Assembly (NCBI GenBank): GCA_903826205.1
Contig: CAIKDP010000385.1
Coordinates: 1-64,000, forward strand
DNA from: Akkermansiaceae bacterium
GTDB taxonomy: Bacteria; Verrucomicrobiota; Verrucomicrobiia; Verrucomicrobiales; Akkermansiaceae
DNA length: 64,000 nt
Reading direction: 5' to 3'
Numbering within the stretch: position 1 is the stretch's first letter; every line of letters begins with the position of its first letter. Shown here piece after piece: positions 56,901 to 64,000 of the stretch. A model generated the notes under the pieces. That model was not told the DNA's origin. It saw nothing but the letters and a program-made list of their open reading frames with translations, and did not search any database. Both the position numbers and the translations under genes were made by a program.

Positions 56901-57013
56901 AAGGCGTCGATCGGCAAGGCCCGCCATGCCATCAGGCCGGCCACCATCAGGCCGGCCACGCCCATGATCACCAGAAACCGCTGCTTGAGAATGAATTTGA
57001 TAAACTTGTTCAT
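53927..57013 (-). CDS. Heavy-metal efflux RND pump (CusA/CzcA family)
   Basis: This inner-membrane proton-antiporter of about 1,028 residues starts MNKFIKFILKQRFLVIMGV. It has the HME-type porter region (PIDAFPDVTNVQVMILAKSPGL, VSYPIELVMRGLPRVKQVRS), the GMVVDASIVVVENVRRHL signature in TM4, FVGTEFMPPLDEGSIAINVVRLPNASL, and a second TM cluster with FIVLLGIAVQNGVVLIAFF. The metal specificity (copper, silver, zinc, cobalt) cannot be told from motifs alone. It is the core of a CBA efflux system with the adaptor and outer-membrane genes upstream and PII downstream. The ORF-track start at 57109 is too early. Confidence 0.95.
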   Translation of the reverse strand: MNKFIKFILKQRFLVIMGVAGLMVAGLMAWRALPIDAFPDVTNVQVMILAKSPGLAAVDVEQRVSYPIELVMRGLPRVKQVRSLSKAGLSQVVIVFEDGVDTYWTRQVVFERLSMARDQLPAGVAPELGPISTGLGEVLQYTVEGEGKSAMELRTVQDWIIAPLLKPLPGVNEVNSFGGKVKQYQVLVAPEKLLKYGLTVGDVVAAVEQGNANAAGGVVVRDWEQLYMRGVGLLKDIPDIERIVLKSKDGSPVYIRDVAEVAIGTEPRQGAVSRDGKGEAVAGMIIMLKGANSKDVVSRVKAQIEKLKDTLPAGVRLNVFYDRTSLIEACIKTVVDALLAGGIFVIIVLFLFVAEFRTALIVVFSLPLTFLVSFIVMGSVGLTSNLMSLGGLAFSVGMVVDASIVVVENVRRHLAHRTDLEHKRRIVMEALVEVAKPVSFSVLIVVIILLPLFTLQGIEGKMFAPLAATMLIALLVSLVVALTVVPVLADKFLLQKPEREFGFIRRFHLGYMCLLGKAVRHPAWTLGISGGVLVASCAFIPFVGTEFMPPLDEGSIAINVVRLPNASLDGSVEVAGFIEKRLHKFPEIETVISKTGRAEISEDPMGPEQTDVFIMLKPRHQWGTGRNKAELVEVIQQDLGQLPGLRYSFSQPIALRVNELISGVKSDLAIKVFGPDLEILKTFSDRAAAILQGVDGSRDVKVEMVSGMAQIDAVIDREILARYGIKIADVNAVIEAAIAGKTATTLIEEQRRFAVVVRFPEAARRDIPDLERLLIATPTGGRVQLAQVAKFTTLEAPAQISRENGMRRVVAEVNIRGRDLGGFVSEVQGKLAPLVKGLPSGYYVEYGGQFENQQRAMRQLAIVVPMALLLIVVLLYMALGSVWSALLVLLNLPFALIGGVIAVVAFKMPLSVSAAVAFIVLLGIAVQNGVVLIAFFRQLREAGESVMDTVTKGCNLRFRPLFMTALTSFIGHLPMLYATGSGADIQKPLAVVVMGGLITSTLLTLIVLPTLYALLANRLDPVAKHVEI

Positions 57014-57044
57014 AAGAAGGATCCTCCGTGGGTCTGGGACATCG

Positions 57045-58379
57045 TCAGTCGGCGCAACCCGCGCCCATTTTCGCCTTGAGCACGTCGGATTTGAGGATGA
57101 ACGCGCCATCGGTCACGATCATCTGGCCCGGCGCGAGGCCTTTGAGGATTTCGACGCCTTCCGCGAAGTCGCGGCCCTTTTGCACGTTGGTCCTGAGGTA
57201 GTAGTCGTCCTGCATGTGGGTGAACACGAAGTCCACCCCCTCATCGGTTAGAAGGGCCACTTTGGGAATGGCCAGCACCTCTTCATCGGTGGTGATGAGG
57301 ATGCGGCCCTGGCAGAACATGCCCGGTCGCAAGCGCCGGTCCTTGTTGTCAATGACCGTGCGCACTTTGATCGTGCGCGTGGCTTCATCCATGGTCGCGC
57401 CGATGTAATTCATCTGGCCGCGGAACAAGGCATCCGGGAAGGCGGGGACGGAGAGTTCGACCGGAATCCCGTCGGCAAGCTTGCGTTTCAGCACCAAGCC
57501 CAGATCCCGTTCATACACACCGCCCCACGCCCACACGCTGTCGAGGTCGGCCAGCACCATCGTATCCTTGCCCGGTTCGACGAGTTCCCCTACCACCGCG
57601 TGTTTCTCGATGATCGTGCCGTTGCTCGGAGCGCGCACGGCAAGCGCACCGCTCAGGCTGTCATGGCTGTCATGGTTGTTAGGGTTGATCTTGGCGACAT
57701 CCTCCTCGGTCAGGCCGAGGACGTGGAGTTTCTGTTCCGATGCTTTCAGGGCGATCTGATATTCCTCGTGTTTCATTTGCGCCTCGATCATGTCGCTTTC
57801 GGGCCCAACCTTCTTTTCATACAAACTTTTTTCGCGTTGGAAGTTTTTGCCGGATAGTTCGGCCATGGCCAGGTTTTTTTCCCAGTCGCTGAGCGCCTGG
57901 CCGAGTTCCACACTGTCCAGCGTGAAGAGGACATCGCCCTTGGTGACTTCGGCGCCAATGTCCACGTAGACCGCGCGCACGACACCCGAAATGCGCGGGG
58001 TCACATGCACGGCGGAGTTTTCGTTCATGCGGACTTCACCGGTGATGTTCACGGCCGTGGTCATCTGGCTTTTCGCCACCTGCAGGGTCTTGACCAAGCT
58101 GGTGGTCGCGCCCTTGGCCGGTTGGATGAGCGAGGGGTCCACCTTGACAACCCCGACCTCATAGCGGCACTCGTTGCACTCGATGGTAAGCCCGTGCGGG
58201 CACTTGGCCCGCAGCACTTGTTCGACCGTTAGGTCCCCCACCTTGCCTTCCTGTTCCTCTTCAGCTTCCGCGTTGCCTTCGCACTTGTGCGCCGGGTTCT
58301 TGCCGCAACCGGCCAGCACCAACGTGCTCCCGGCAATTGCCGCCAACAGCCAATTCTTTGATATTGCACTCATGTTCAT
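57045..58379 (-). CDS. RND efflux periplasmic adaptor lipoprotein (CusB/CzcB family)
   Basis: The 444-residue protein is a lipoprotein (LLAAIAGSTLVLAGC). Residues about 27-75 hold a metal-binding-looking segment (KCEGN, KCPHGLTIECNECRYEVG). The adaptor body follows: VNITGEVRMNENSAVHVTPRISGVV, VDIGAEVTKGDVLFTLDS, a coiled-coil hairpin, and the barrel region LVEPGKDTMVLADLDSVWAWGGVYERD. It links the RND pump to the outer-membrane channel in a CBA complex. The Cys-rich N-terminus, absent in plain adaptors, may capture metal. It ends with a short Cys-containing tail (KMGAGCAD). Confidence 0.93.
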   Translation of the reverse strand: MNMSAISKNWLLAAIAGSTLVLAGCGKNPAHKCEGNAEAEEEQEGKVGDLTVEQVLRAKCPHGLTIECNECRYEVGVVKVDPSLIQPAKGATTSLVKTLQVAKSQMTTAVNITGEVRMNENSAVHVTPRISGVVRAVYVDIGAEVTKGDVLFTLDSVELGQALSDWEKNLAMAELSGKNFQREKSLYEKKVGPESDMIEAQMKHEEYQIALKASEQKLHVLGLTEEDVAKINPNNHDSHDSLSGALAVRAPSNGTIIEKHAVVGELVEPGKDTMVLADLDSVWAWGGVYERDLGLVLKRKLADGIPVELSVPAFPDALFRGQMNYIGATMDEATRTIKVRTVIDNKDRRLRPGMFCQGRILITTDEEVLAIPKVALLTDEGVDFVFTHMQDDYYLRTNVQKGRDFAEGVEILKGLAPGQMIVTDGAFILKSDVLKAKMGAGCAD

Positions 58380-58421
58380 GTTTTTGTTAGTAAGTTTTTC
58401 GCCAGACGATCCGGCTGATCT

Positions 58422-59726
58422 TCAATTTGCGGGCACCGGTTGCGCCATGGCCTCGAGTTCGGCGCGCGCCGAGTTGAGCTCGAACAACTTTTTCTGATAG
58501 GCGAGGCGCGCCTCGGCGGTGGTGCGCTGGATGTCCAGGTAGTCGATAAAGTTGAATTTGCCTTCTTCAAAGCCGGTTTGCACGAGGCGCAAGGCCTGCT
58601 CGCTTTTGGGCAGGGTGCGCTCGCGGTGGGCGGCGGCCTGCTCGGCGGCGGCTTTGTAGCGGGCGACCGCGATGCGCCACGAGGCTAACAATTCCTGCTG
58701 GGTGGCAAGGATTCCGGCGTCCGCCTCGCGCACGGCGGCCTGCGCTTCGAGTTGCTTGCCCTTGTTACGATCGAAGAGCGGCAAGGGAATGCTGAGGCGC
58801 AACGCCATCAGGTTTTCATTGGCCGCTTCGTCGCGCCCCGCCGCCACCCCCACCGTCACATCGGGCCGCGGTTCCAGACCGGCGCGCCGCAGCGCGGCCA
58901 CCGCCTGGTCACGCCGCGCGCGGGCGGCCACCATCGCCGGGTGTCCGGCCAGAATGGAGGATGGCGCCACATTCAGCAGCGCGAGCTTGCCGGATTCGTC
59001 GGGCGCGCCGGTGAGTTGCGCCCCGCCGAGGTCCGGTCGGCCTAACAATCTAACCAACTCCTGGCGGGCGCTGGCGGCCTCGCGGGTGGCGTCAACTTTA
59101 TCGGCCTTGGTTTGTTCGAGTTGGATTTCGGCGCGGAGTTGTTCTTGGAGGGCGATTTCGCCGGCGACATTGCGTTTGGTTGCTGCAGCGGCCGCCGCAT
59201 CCGCGACCCTGACCAAGTCGGCGGCCACGGCGGCGGAGCGTTCCGCGGTCTGCACCTGACAATAGGCGATTTTGACCTCGCGCACGAGATCCGCGCGGTT
59301 CAGGTGCCAGGCTGCCGTACCCTCCGCGGCATCGGCTGCGCCGATGGCGCCGTCGGCCTTTTTCTTGCCGGGGTAGGGCACGACCTGATTGATGCCGGCC
59401 ATGTTTTTTGCCTTTGAAAGTCCGCCGTGATGTATTGGCATGTCATCCGAGGAAACTTCCAGTTGCGGGTTGGGCCAGGCACGGGATTGAAGGGCCCGTC
59501 CTGCGGCCGCGTCCTTGCGTGCGGCGCTCGCCTGCAGTTGCGGGTTGTGAGCCAGGGCCAGGCGGATGGCGCGGTCCAGGGAAAGCGTGCCGCCTGCAGC
59601 GGCTTCGCTCGTGTTAGATCGGGGCGATTTCGCCGCAGGTGGCGGTGCGGCAGGGGAGTCAGGCAACGATATTGCCGCCGCCACACCAAGCCAGCAAAGG
59701 GTGATGGGAAAATGTTTCTGTTTCAT
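58422..59726 (-). CDS. Outer-membrane efflux channel (CusC/CzcC, TolC family)
   Basis: This protein of about 434 residues from MKQKHFPITLCWLG has an N-terminal signal (CWLGVAAAISLPDSPAAP). Two OEP repeats are rich in long helices: SLDRAIRLALAHNPQLQASAARKDAAAGR with PNPQLEVSSDD, and LRLSIPLPLFDRNKGKQLEAQAAVREADA with LRLVQTGFEEGKFNFIDYLDIQRT. This is the TolC-like trimeric channel of a CBA heavy-metal efflux system. The adaptor gene starts 42 bases downstream of its stop. A Cys-rich exported protein gene lies upstream on the same strand. Confidence 0.93.
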   Translation of the reverse strand: MKQKHFPITLCWLGVAAAISLPDSPAAPPPAAKSPRSNTSEAAAGGTLSLDRAIRLALAHNPQLQASAARKDAAAGRALQSRAWPNPQLEVSSDDMPIHHGGLSKAKNMAGINQVVPYPGKKKADGAIGAADAAEGTAAWHLNRADLVREVKIAYCQVQTAERSAAVAADLVRVADAAAAAATKRNVAGEIALQEQLRAEIQLEQTKADKVDATREAASARQELVRLLGRPDLGGAQLTGAPDESGKLALLNVAPSSILAGHPAMVAARARRDQAVAALRRAGLEPRPDVTVGVAAGRDEAANENLMALRLSIPLPLFDRNKGKQLEAQAAVREADAGILATQQELLASWRIAVARYKAAAEQAAAHRERTLPKSEQALRLVQTGFEEGKFNFIDYLDIQRTTAEARLAYQKKLFELNSARAELEAMAQPVPAN

Positions 59727-59857
59727 GGGGAGAGTTCCTGTTTGAGGAGAATACGGGTTCGCTGATGGAGGTGAGCCCTGTGCGTGAAGGCTAACGAATC
59801 GGGGAGCCAATGGGGCATCCCGCCTTGGTCAGGCGTCAACTGCCGGACCGTCCGGAT

Positions 59858-60265
59858 CTAGCAAAATGCCGCCGGTGCGCGCGGCGCCGCGGCCGCGCGG
59901 TGAACAAACTGCCAAACCCGGTGCCAACCCGGCGGGGCGCCGGTAGACGGGGTGAGGGTGGCCAGAGTTGGCAACAAATGTCGCCAGGTATTGGGTTCAA
60001 GCGCGGCGCACCAAGCCGATGACGCCACAGGCACCATCGGGGTGGTTTTCTTCAATAAATAGTTCCTGTGATCGATGTTTTTGCAGACGCCGGAATGGCA
60101 GTCGGAGCTTTCGCCACAGCAGGAATGGCCGTTGCCGCAGGCCTGGCCCTCACAGCAGGCCTGATCCCCGCAACAAGCCATCAAACCCGCCACTTGGCAA
60201 TGCATTGACATTGGCAGCCACAAGGCCGCCAACCATAACGCCAGCAATTGCACGGAACGGGTCAC
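59858..60265 (-). CDS. Cys-rich exported protein at the head of the RND operon
   Basis: From the GTG at 60265 it is about 135 residues, with a signal-like segment (SVQLLALWLAALWLPMSMH) and a Cys-rich module (CQVAGLMACCGDQACCEGQ, then ACGNGHSCCGESSDCHSGVC) containing ten cysteines in about 40 residues. A more ordinary tail follows. It precedes the efflux genes on the same strand and is likely a periplasmic metal-binding or metallothionein-like protein. The ORF track starts it at 60388. No database family is claimed. The reading frame is plausible but start and reality are less certain than for its neighbours. Confidence 0.6.
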   Translation of the reverse strand: MTRSVQLLALWLAALWLPMSMHCQVAGLMACCGDQACCEGQACGNGHSCCGESSDCHSGVCKNIDHRNYLLKKTTPMVPVASSAWCAALEPNTWRHLLPTLATLTPSTGAPPGWHRVWQFVHRAAAAPRAPAAFC

Positions 60266-60399
60266 CGCGCGCAAGCTAGGGCGAATCCGTGGCGTGGCAA
60301 GCGAAAACTGCAACGCTGGGAAGCGGCTCTGCCGAATAATGGATGTGCTCAGGGAAACTGAATGAACGCGGTTGGATTCGGGCAGCATGTTCAGACCAC

Positions 60400-61212
60400 T
60401 CAGCCGTATTGTTTGGCGAGCAGGGCGGCCACGGCGGGATCGAGTTGTTCGCGGCGGCGGACTTGATCGAACGCGGCTAACAGATCAGGGGCGCGCACGC
60501 GGTCTTTTTCCTGGCCCTCGTATTGGCGCACCACCCGGCCCTTGTGCATCATGATGATGCGCTCGGGCAGTTGCACGGCCTGTTGCATCGAGTGGGTTAC
60601 CATCAGGGCGGTGAGTTTTTCCTGGCGGATGAGGGTGAGGGTGAGTTCGGCCACCTGCGCGGCGCTTTTGGGGTCGAGGGCGGCCGTGTGTTCGTCTAGC
60701 AGCAGCAGGCGGGGGCGCCGCCACGTGGCCATGAGCAGGGTGAGGGCCTGGCGCTGGCCACCGGAGAGCGTGCCGATCGGGTTGTCGAGGCGGTTTTCCA
60801 AGCCCAGATTCAAGGTGCGGACGCGCTCGGCGATTTCGGCCCGGGCCGTGCGGTGCAATGCCAAACCGAATCCGCGCCGGCAGCCACGGCGCATCGCCAG
60901 CGCGATGTTTTCAGCAATGGTCATATCGGCGGCGGTGCCCGCGAAGGGGTTTTGGAACACCCGGCCGATCAGTCCGGCGCGCCGGTATTCCGGCCAGGTG
61001 GTGATTTCCCTCCCATCAATGTGGATGCCACCCTGGTCGAGTTCAAAGGCTCCGGCCACCGCATTGAGGAGGGTGCTCTTGCCCGAACCATTGGTGCCTA
61101 TAATGGCGGCGAAGGTCCCCTCTGGAATGAGCAAGTCGATCCCGCACAACGCCTGGACCTCGTTGGGGGTGTCGGGGAAAAACGTTTTGCGGATTTGGCG
61201 GAGGTCAAGCAT
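60400..61212 (-). CDS. ABC transporter ATP-binding protein (TrpZ-like)
   Basis: The 270-residue ATPase has Walker A IGTNGSGKS, Q-loop GRVFQNPF, signature TLSGGQRQALTLLMA, Walker B RLLLLDEHTAALDP and the H-loop VTHSMQQAVQL. The sequence matches the ATPase group that pairs with BPD_transp_2 permeases and ABC_sub_bind proteins (TrpXYZ-type). DEHTAALDP is characteristic of this group. It follows the permease gene with an eight-base overlap. The substrate is probably an aromatic amino acid or similar, by family. Confidence 0.9.
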   Translation of the reverse strand: MLDLRQIRKTFFPDTPNEVQALCGIDLLIPEGTFAAIIGTNGSGKSTLLNAVAGAFELDQGGIHIDGREITTWPEYRRAGLIGRVFQNPFAGTAADMTIAENIALAMRRGCRRGFGLALHRTARAEIAERVRTLNLGLENRLDNPIGTLSGGQRQALTLLMATWRRPRLLLLDEHTAALDPKSAAQVAELTLTLIRQEKLTALMVTHSMQQAVQLPERIIMMHKGRVVRQYEGQEKDRVRAPDLLAAFDQVRRREQLDPAVAALLAKQYG

Positions 61213-62146
61213 GGTGCTGCCGTTTGAAGAATCGATGCATGGCGGATTTCACGCTGTCTGGAAGCACCAGCGCCGCAAACACGAAGAGGGCGGTGACCAT
61301 TTTCAGGTCGTTGGGGTTGAGGCCCCAGCGTAACGCAATGGCCACTAACAGGCGAAACAGGATCGTGCCCATGATGGCCCCGCACAACGCCAGCCCGGGC
61401 GTGGTCCGCCCGGCCAGCGCCTCGCCGATGATGATGCTTGCCAAGCCCCAGACCATCATGCCGATGCCCATCTGCACATCGGCAAACCCTTGGTATTGCG
61501 CCAGCAAGGCCCCGGACATGCCCACCAGGCCATTGGCGCTCGCCAGGCCAAAGACCACCATGGTGCGGTGATTGACGCCTTGGGCACGCACCATCTGCGG
61601 GTTGTCACCGGTCGCCCGCAGGGCCGTGCCGATATGTGTTAGGAGAAACCAGCGGATCACCAGGGCGACGGCCACCGTGACTAACAAAACCGTGACCAGC
61701 ATCGCCGCGTCCTGGACGGGCACCTGCCAGCCGCATACCCCCAGGGTATCGCTGTTAGATGAACAACGGGTGATGAGCCGGGCCATCGGCGAGGCCAGGG
61801 TTTCAACGTCGAGCAAGGGCACGTTGCTGCGCCCCATGACCCTCAGGTTGACCGAGTAGAGTGCGGTCATCACGAGGATGCCGGCCAGCAGTTCCTGGAT
61901 CTTGAAGCGGGTGTGGAGGATGCCGGTCACCAATCCGGCGGCGGCCCCGGCGAGGGTGGCGACAAGGGTGGCCGTCCACGGTGACCAGCCCTTGACCAGC
62001 AGGATGGCCACCACCGATGCACCCAGGGTGATGGATCCGTCCACGGTGATGTCGCAATAACGCAGGACCCGGAAACTGATCCAGACGCCCATCGAAAGGA
62101 GGGAGAGAATCAGCCCGATGGTAAGTGCTCCAATAACGAGGGTCAT
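61205..62146 (-). CDS. ABC transporter permease (BPD_transp_2 family, TrpY-like)
   Basis: From MTLVIGALTIGLILSLLSMGVWISFRVLRYCDITVDGSITLGAS this 313-residue protein has eight to nine hydrophobic segments, the TALYSVNLRVMGRSNVPLL family region and GGxALxGRTTPG-like stretches. It belongs to the branched-chain-type permeases used by TrpXYZ-like importers. Its ATG overlaps the stop of the STAS-domain gene in an ATGA. The ORF-track start at 62185 is too early. Confidence 0.9.
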   Translation of the reverse strand: MTLVIGALTIGLILSLLSMGVWISFRVLRYCDITVDGSITLGASVVAILLVKGWSPWTATLVATLAGAAAGLVTGILHTRFKIQELLAGILVMTALYSVNLRVMGRSNVPLLDVETLASPMARLITRCSSNSDTLGVCGWQVPVQDAAMLVTVLLVTVAVALVIRWFLLTHIGTALRATGDNPQMVRAQGVNHRTMVVFGLASANGLVGMSGALLAQYQGFADVQMGIGMMVWGLASIIIGEALAGRTTPGLALCGAIMGTILFRLLVAIALRWGLNPNDLKMVTALFVFAALVLPDSVKSAMHRFFKRQHHA

Positions 62147-63402
62147 GTGATGATTTCCAGTGCAGGGTGGACCGGGGCGCACCAACAGGCACCCCGGATG
62201 AAAGAACTCTCACCCAGACCGACGAGGGGCCGGTCGTCTTCAATGAGATGCAGCAACCCGAGCGGCGTGTTGTCCTCAAACACCGCCGCCACCGACGTCT
62301 CCAAATCCACGACGCCCTGCGGCAAGGGCCGGAATGGAAACACCACCGCATGGGCGTGGGCCAGCAGCCCGGGCCGCGCCGGTACCGGCGTCAGATGCGC
62401 GGCTAACGGATGGGCGGAGTCGCGGCAGAGAAACGCCACTAACAGCGCTTGCGACTGCGGGTGGACCCGCTCGCCGCAAAATGACAACCACTCGCGCAAC
62501 TCTGGAAATTGTCCCGGCTGGTCGGATTCCTTGATCCATCCGGGCGAGCGGGCCAGGGCGGCGCCGACAAGTCCCTCCACCTCCACCAGGCAGACCATGG
62601 CGGCCGCATCGGCCCGGGTCGTCTGCAGCACCTGCTCATACAAATCGGATAGATTGACGCAATCCCCCTTGGCCGCAGGGCTGAAACGCAACAGGTGTGA
62701 AAAGTCCCCCTCGCCAACCAGCGCCTGAATGACATGGAGGCGCGGCAGGAAGCGCTCGTTCTGCTCGAGATAATCGGGCCGGTCCGCGCCATCACTTGGC
62801 AGCCAGGCCACGGACCCGGCGGCCGCCACAAAGTCGCCCAAGCGGCCGCGGATATCTGAGTCATCCCGCCCGGCGGCACCGATACCGAGGCCGAAGCGCG
62901 GACGGGGCAGGGGGATTTCAATGCAGTGGTTATCTAACAACGGCTGCCATGGCCGCCAACCGGCATGGGCGGTGACGGTGATTTTTGCCGAAGCCGCCAG
63001 GACGTGCGGCTCGAAGCGCGTGCCTGCGGCGGCAGCGACTGCTGCCTCGTTGGCCACGGGCGTGCCACCGGCAGCGGGCTGCGCCTCGACGGCAGGAGGG
63101 ATCTCATCTAACAGCAAAACCTCCAGGCCGGACATCCGCAGGGTTTCCTGCACGAACGGGGCCGCCGGGCCAATGCCGAAGGTCCCGCTGACGGCCTCCA
63201 GCTCGCGGCGGATTTTGAGCAAGGTGCGGATCCCTGCCGAACTGAGATACTCGAGACATGATGCATCCAGGCGCACTTGGTCGTGGCCTTCCCGCACGAG
63301 GTCCCGGACCGTGCCTAACAGGAGATCGGCCCACGCGGCATCCAGGCGGCCGTTCACCTCGACGACCATGACGGCACCTTGGCTGCGCGATTCGATTTTC
63401 AT
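62143..63402 (-). CDS. STAS-domain protein with unknown C-terminal region
   Basis: Residues 1-110 are a STAS domain (VMVVEVNGRLDAAWADLLL, RLDASCLEYLSSAGIRTLLKI with the SSAGIR phosphorylation-type serine, TFGIGPAAPFVQETLRMSGL). A linker and about 270 residues of unassigned mixed sequence follow (HCIEIPLPRPRFGLGIGAAG, LYEQVLQTTRADAAAMVCLVE). STAS proteins act as anti-sigma antagonists or in sensing. Here it lies inside an ABC import operon, overlapping the binding-protein gene before it and the permease gene after it by four bases. The C-terminal region may be a sensor or phosphatase-like domain; that is inferred. Confidence 0.8.
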   Translation of the reverse strand: MKIESRSQGAVMVVEVNGRLDAAWADLLLGTVRDLVREGHDQVRLDASCLEYLSSAGIRTLLKIRRELEAVSGTFGIGPAAPFVQETLRMSGLEVLLLDEIPPAVEAQPAAGGTPVANEAAVAAAAGTRFEPHVLAASAKITVTAHAGWRPWQPLLDNHCIEIPLPRPRFGLGIGAAGRDDSDIRGRLGDFVAAAGSVAWLPSDGADRPDYLEQNERFLPRLHVIQALVGEGDFSHLLRFSPAAKGDCVNLSDLYEQVLQTTRADAAAMVCLVEVEGLVGAALARSPGWIKESDQPGQFPELREWLSFCGERVHPQSQALLVAFLCRDSAHPLAAHLTPVPARPGLLAHAHAVVFPFRPLPQGVVDLETSVAAVFEDNTPLGLLHLIEDDRPLVGLGESSFIRGACWCAPVHPALEIIT

Positions 63403-64000
63403 GGTTTGGAAGCGGTCATGACCTTGGCTTTGGCGGCATTTTCCGGTGCCAGAACGATGCCGTATTGGCGCAGCAAGTCCGGGTTGATGGCGAGCGTCTC
63501 GCTGCGCGTGTTAGAGAATGGAATGTCTTTGGGCGGGGCGCCGCGCAGCACGCGCAGTGCCACGCTTGCCGCCTCGACGCCGGATTCATAATAGTCGCGC
63601 GCCAGTGCCAGCGTCGCGCCGTCCGCCATTTCAGCGGTATCAAAACAAAACACCGGCAGTTTCACATCCCGTGCGCGCCGGGCAATTTGCGAAAACCCCG
63701 GGCGCGTGGCGTTGTCGGCGATCTGGCCCACCACCTGGATCGGTGAGCGCAGCAAGGCGATCATGCCCTCGGACGTCTCTGCGCTGGAATTGACGGGCAC
63801 GGCAATGAGTCCGAGACCTTCCTTGTTGAGGGCCTCGGCGAACCATTCCCGATAGAGTTCGCTGTTGATTTCAGACGGGGTGAACAAGGTGCCGACGGCT
63901 TGCACCCCGGGAACGGATTGTTTGATCAGGCGGGCCATGGCCTCAAACGGCGAACGCGTCGTGATGCCCGTCACATTCGGCAAGTGCTCGGTTTCCGTGG
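63399..64000 (-). CDS. ABC transporter substrate-binding protein (TrpX-like), 5' truncated
   Basis: The 3' part of a TrpX/ABC_sub_bind family gene runs off the window; the frame stays open to base 64000, so the ORF-track start at 63983 is not the real one. Visible motifs are NVTGITTRSPFEAMARLIKQ, PGVQAVGTLFTPSEINS, LRSPIQVVGQIADNATRPGF, LPVFCFDTAEMADGATLALARDYYESG and PFSNTRSETLAINPDLLRQYGI. These periplasmic proteins bind tyrosine/tryptophan-like ligands in characterised relatives. It is the first visible gene of a four-gene operon: binding protein, STAS protein, permease, ATPase. Confidence 0.88.
   Translation of the reverse strand, partial: TETEHLPNVTGITTRSPFEAMARLIKQSVPGVQAVGTLFTPSEINSELYREWFAEALNKEGLGLIAVPVNSSAETSEGMIALLRSPIQVVGQIADNATRPGFSQIARRARDVKLPVFCFDTAEMADGATLALARDYYESGVEAASVALRVLRGAPPKDIPFSNTRSETLAINPDLLRQYGIVLAPENAAKAKVMTASKP

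Overview
The window reads as the chromosome of a Gram-negative bacterium of the PVC group, most likely Verrucomicrobiota. This is an inference. The direct evidence is lpxB (lipid A), a bactofilin pair, a complete AmmeMemoRadiSam operon, a hydroxypyruvate reductase of the plant peroxisomal type, several secreted proteins of the FG-GAP and PQQ-propeller kinds, an autotransporter, and a 5.4-kilo-residue surface protein whose 'GGSGNDLVLQW' type modules I associate with verrucomicrobial secretomes. Base composition is GC-rich throughout, and genes lie in short operons with frequent ATGA or GTGA overlaps.

Layout. 0-5 kb: an intergenic hairpin repeat, an AbrB/Doc toxin-antitoxin pair, pyruvate phosphate dikinase with a lysine-rich tail, and YicC. 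5-10 kb: a GYF-domain membrane protein, a ketoacyl-synthase-like gene overlapping an L,D-transpeptidase, a DUF1015 protein, and a twin-HTH protein with a (KVA)n linker. 10-16.5 kb: lpxB with a small lipoprotein, a TPR-like membrane protein, two bactofilins (one with zinc ribbons), nadA, and a BaiN/HI0933-type flavoprotein. 16.5-31 kb: secreted propeller proteins, a divergent hydroxypyruvate reductase / glycerate kinase pair around a perfect 38-bp palindrome, an ABC-F ATPase, an MFS carrier, a four-gene ECF sigma factor operon with periplasmic sensor-like proteins, and a secreted protein. 31-34.6 kb: an EF-hand protein and the Memo/AMMECR1/radical-SAM operon. 34.8-53.5 kb: a giant protein with six seven-bladed RCC1 propellers, divergent from an autotransporter. 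53.5-60.4 kb: a heavy-metal RND efflux operon that starts with a Cys-rich secreted protein and ends with a PII-like protein. 60.4-64 kb: an ABC uptake operon of the TrpXYZ type with an added STAS-domain gene; its binding-protein gene runs off the window.

Functional links. Hydroxypyruvate reductase and glycerate kinase together convert hydroxypyruvate to 2-phosphoglycerate, and PPDK can carry that carbon on towards gluconeogenesis. LpxB, the bactofilins, the L,D-transpeptidase and the ketoacyl synthase concern the envelope. The ECF cassette resembles CnrYXH-type metal or envelope-stress sensing by layout, and the RND operon supplies metal efflux.

The intergenic spaces hold three different families of hairpin repeats, each seen in two or three copies, and two perfect long palindromes. 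The items I find most unusual are the giant RCC1 protein, the palindromes and repeat families, the PII/Cys-rich RND operon, and the STAS gene embedded in an ABC transporter operon. All family names come from reading the protein sequences; no database search was run.
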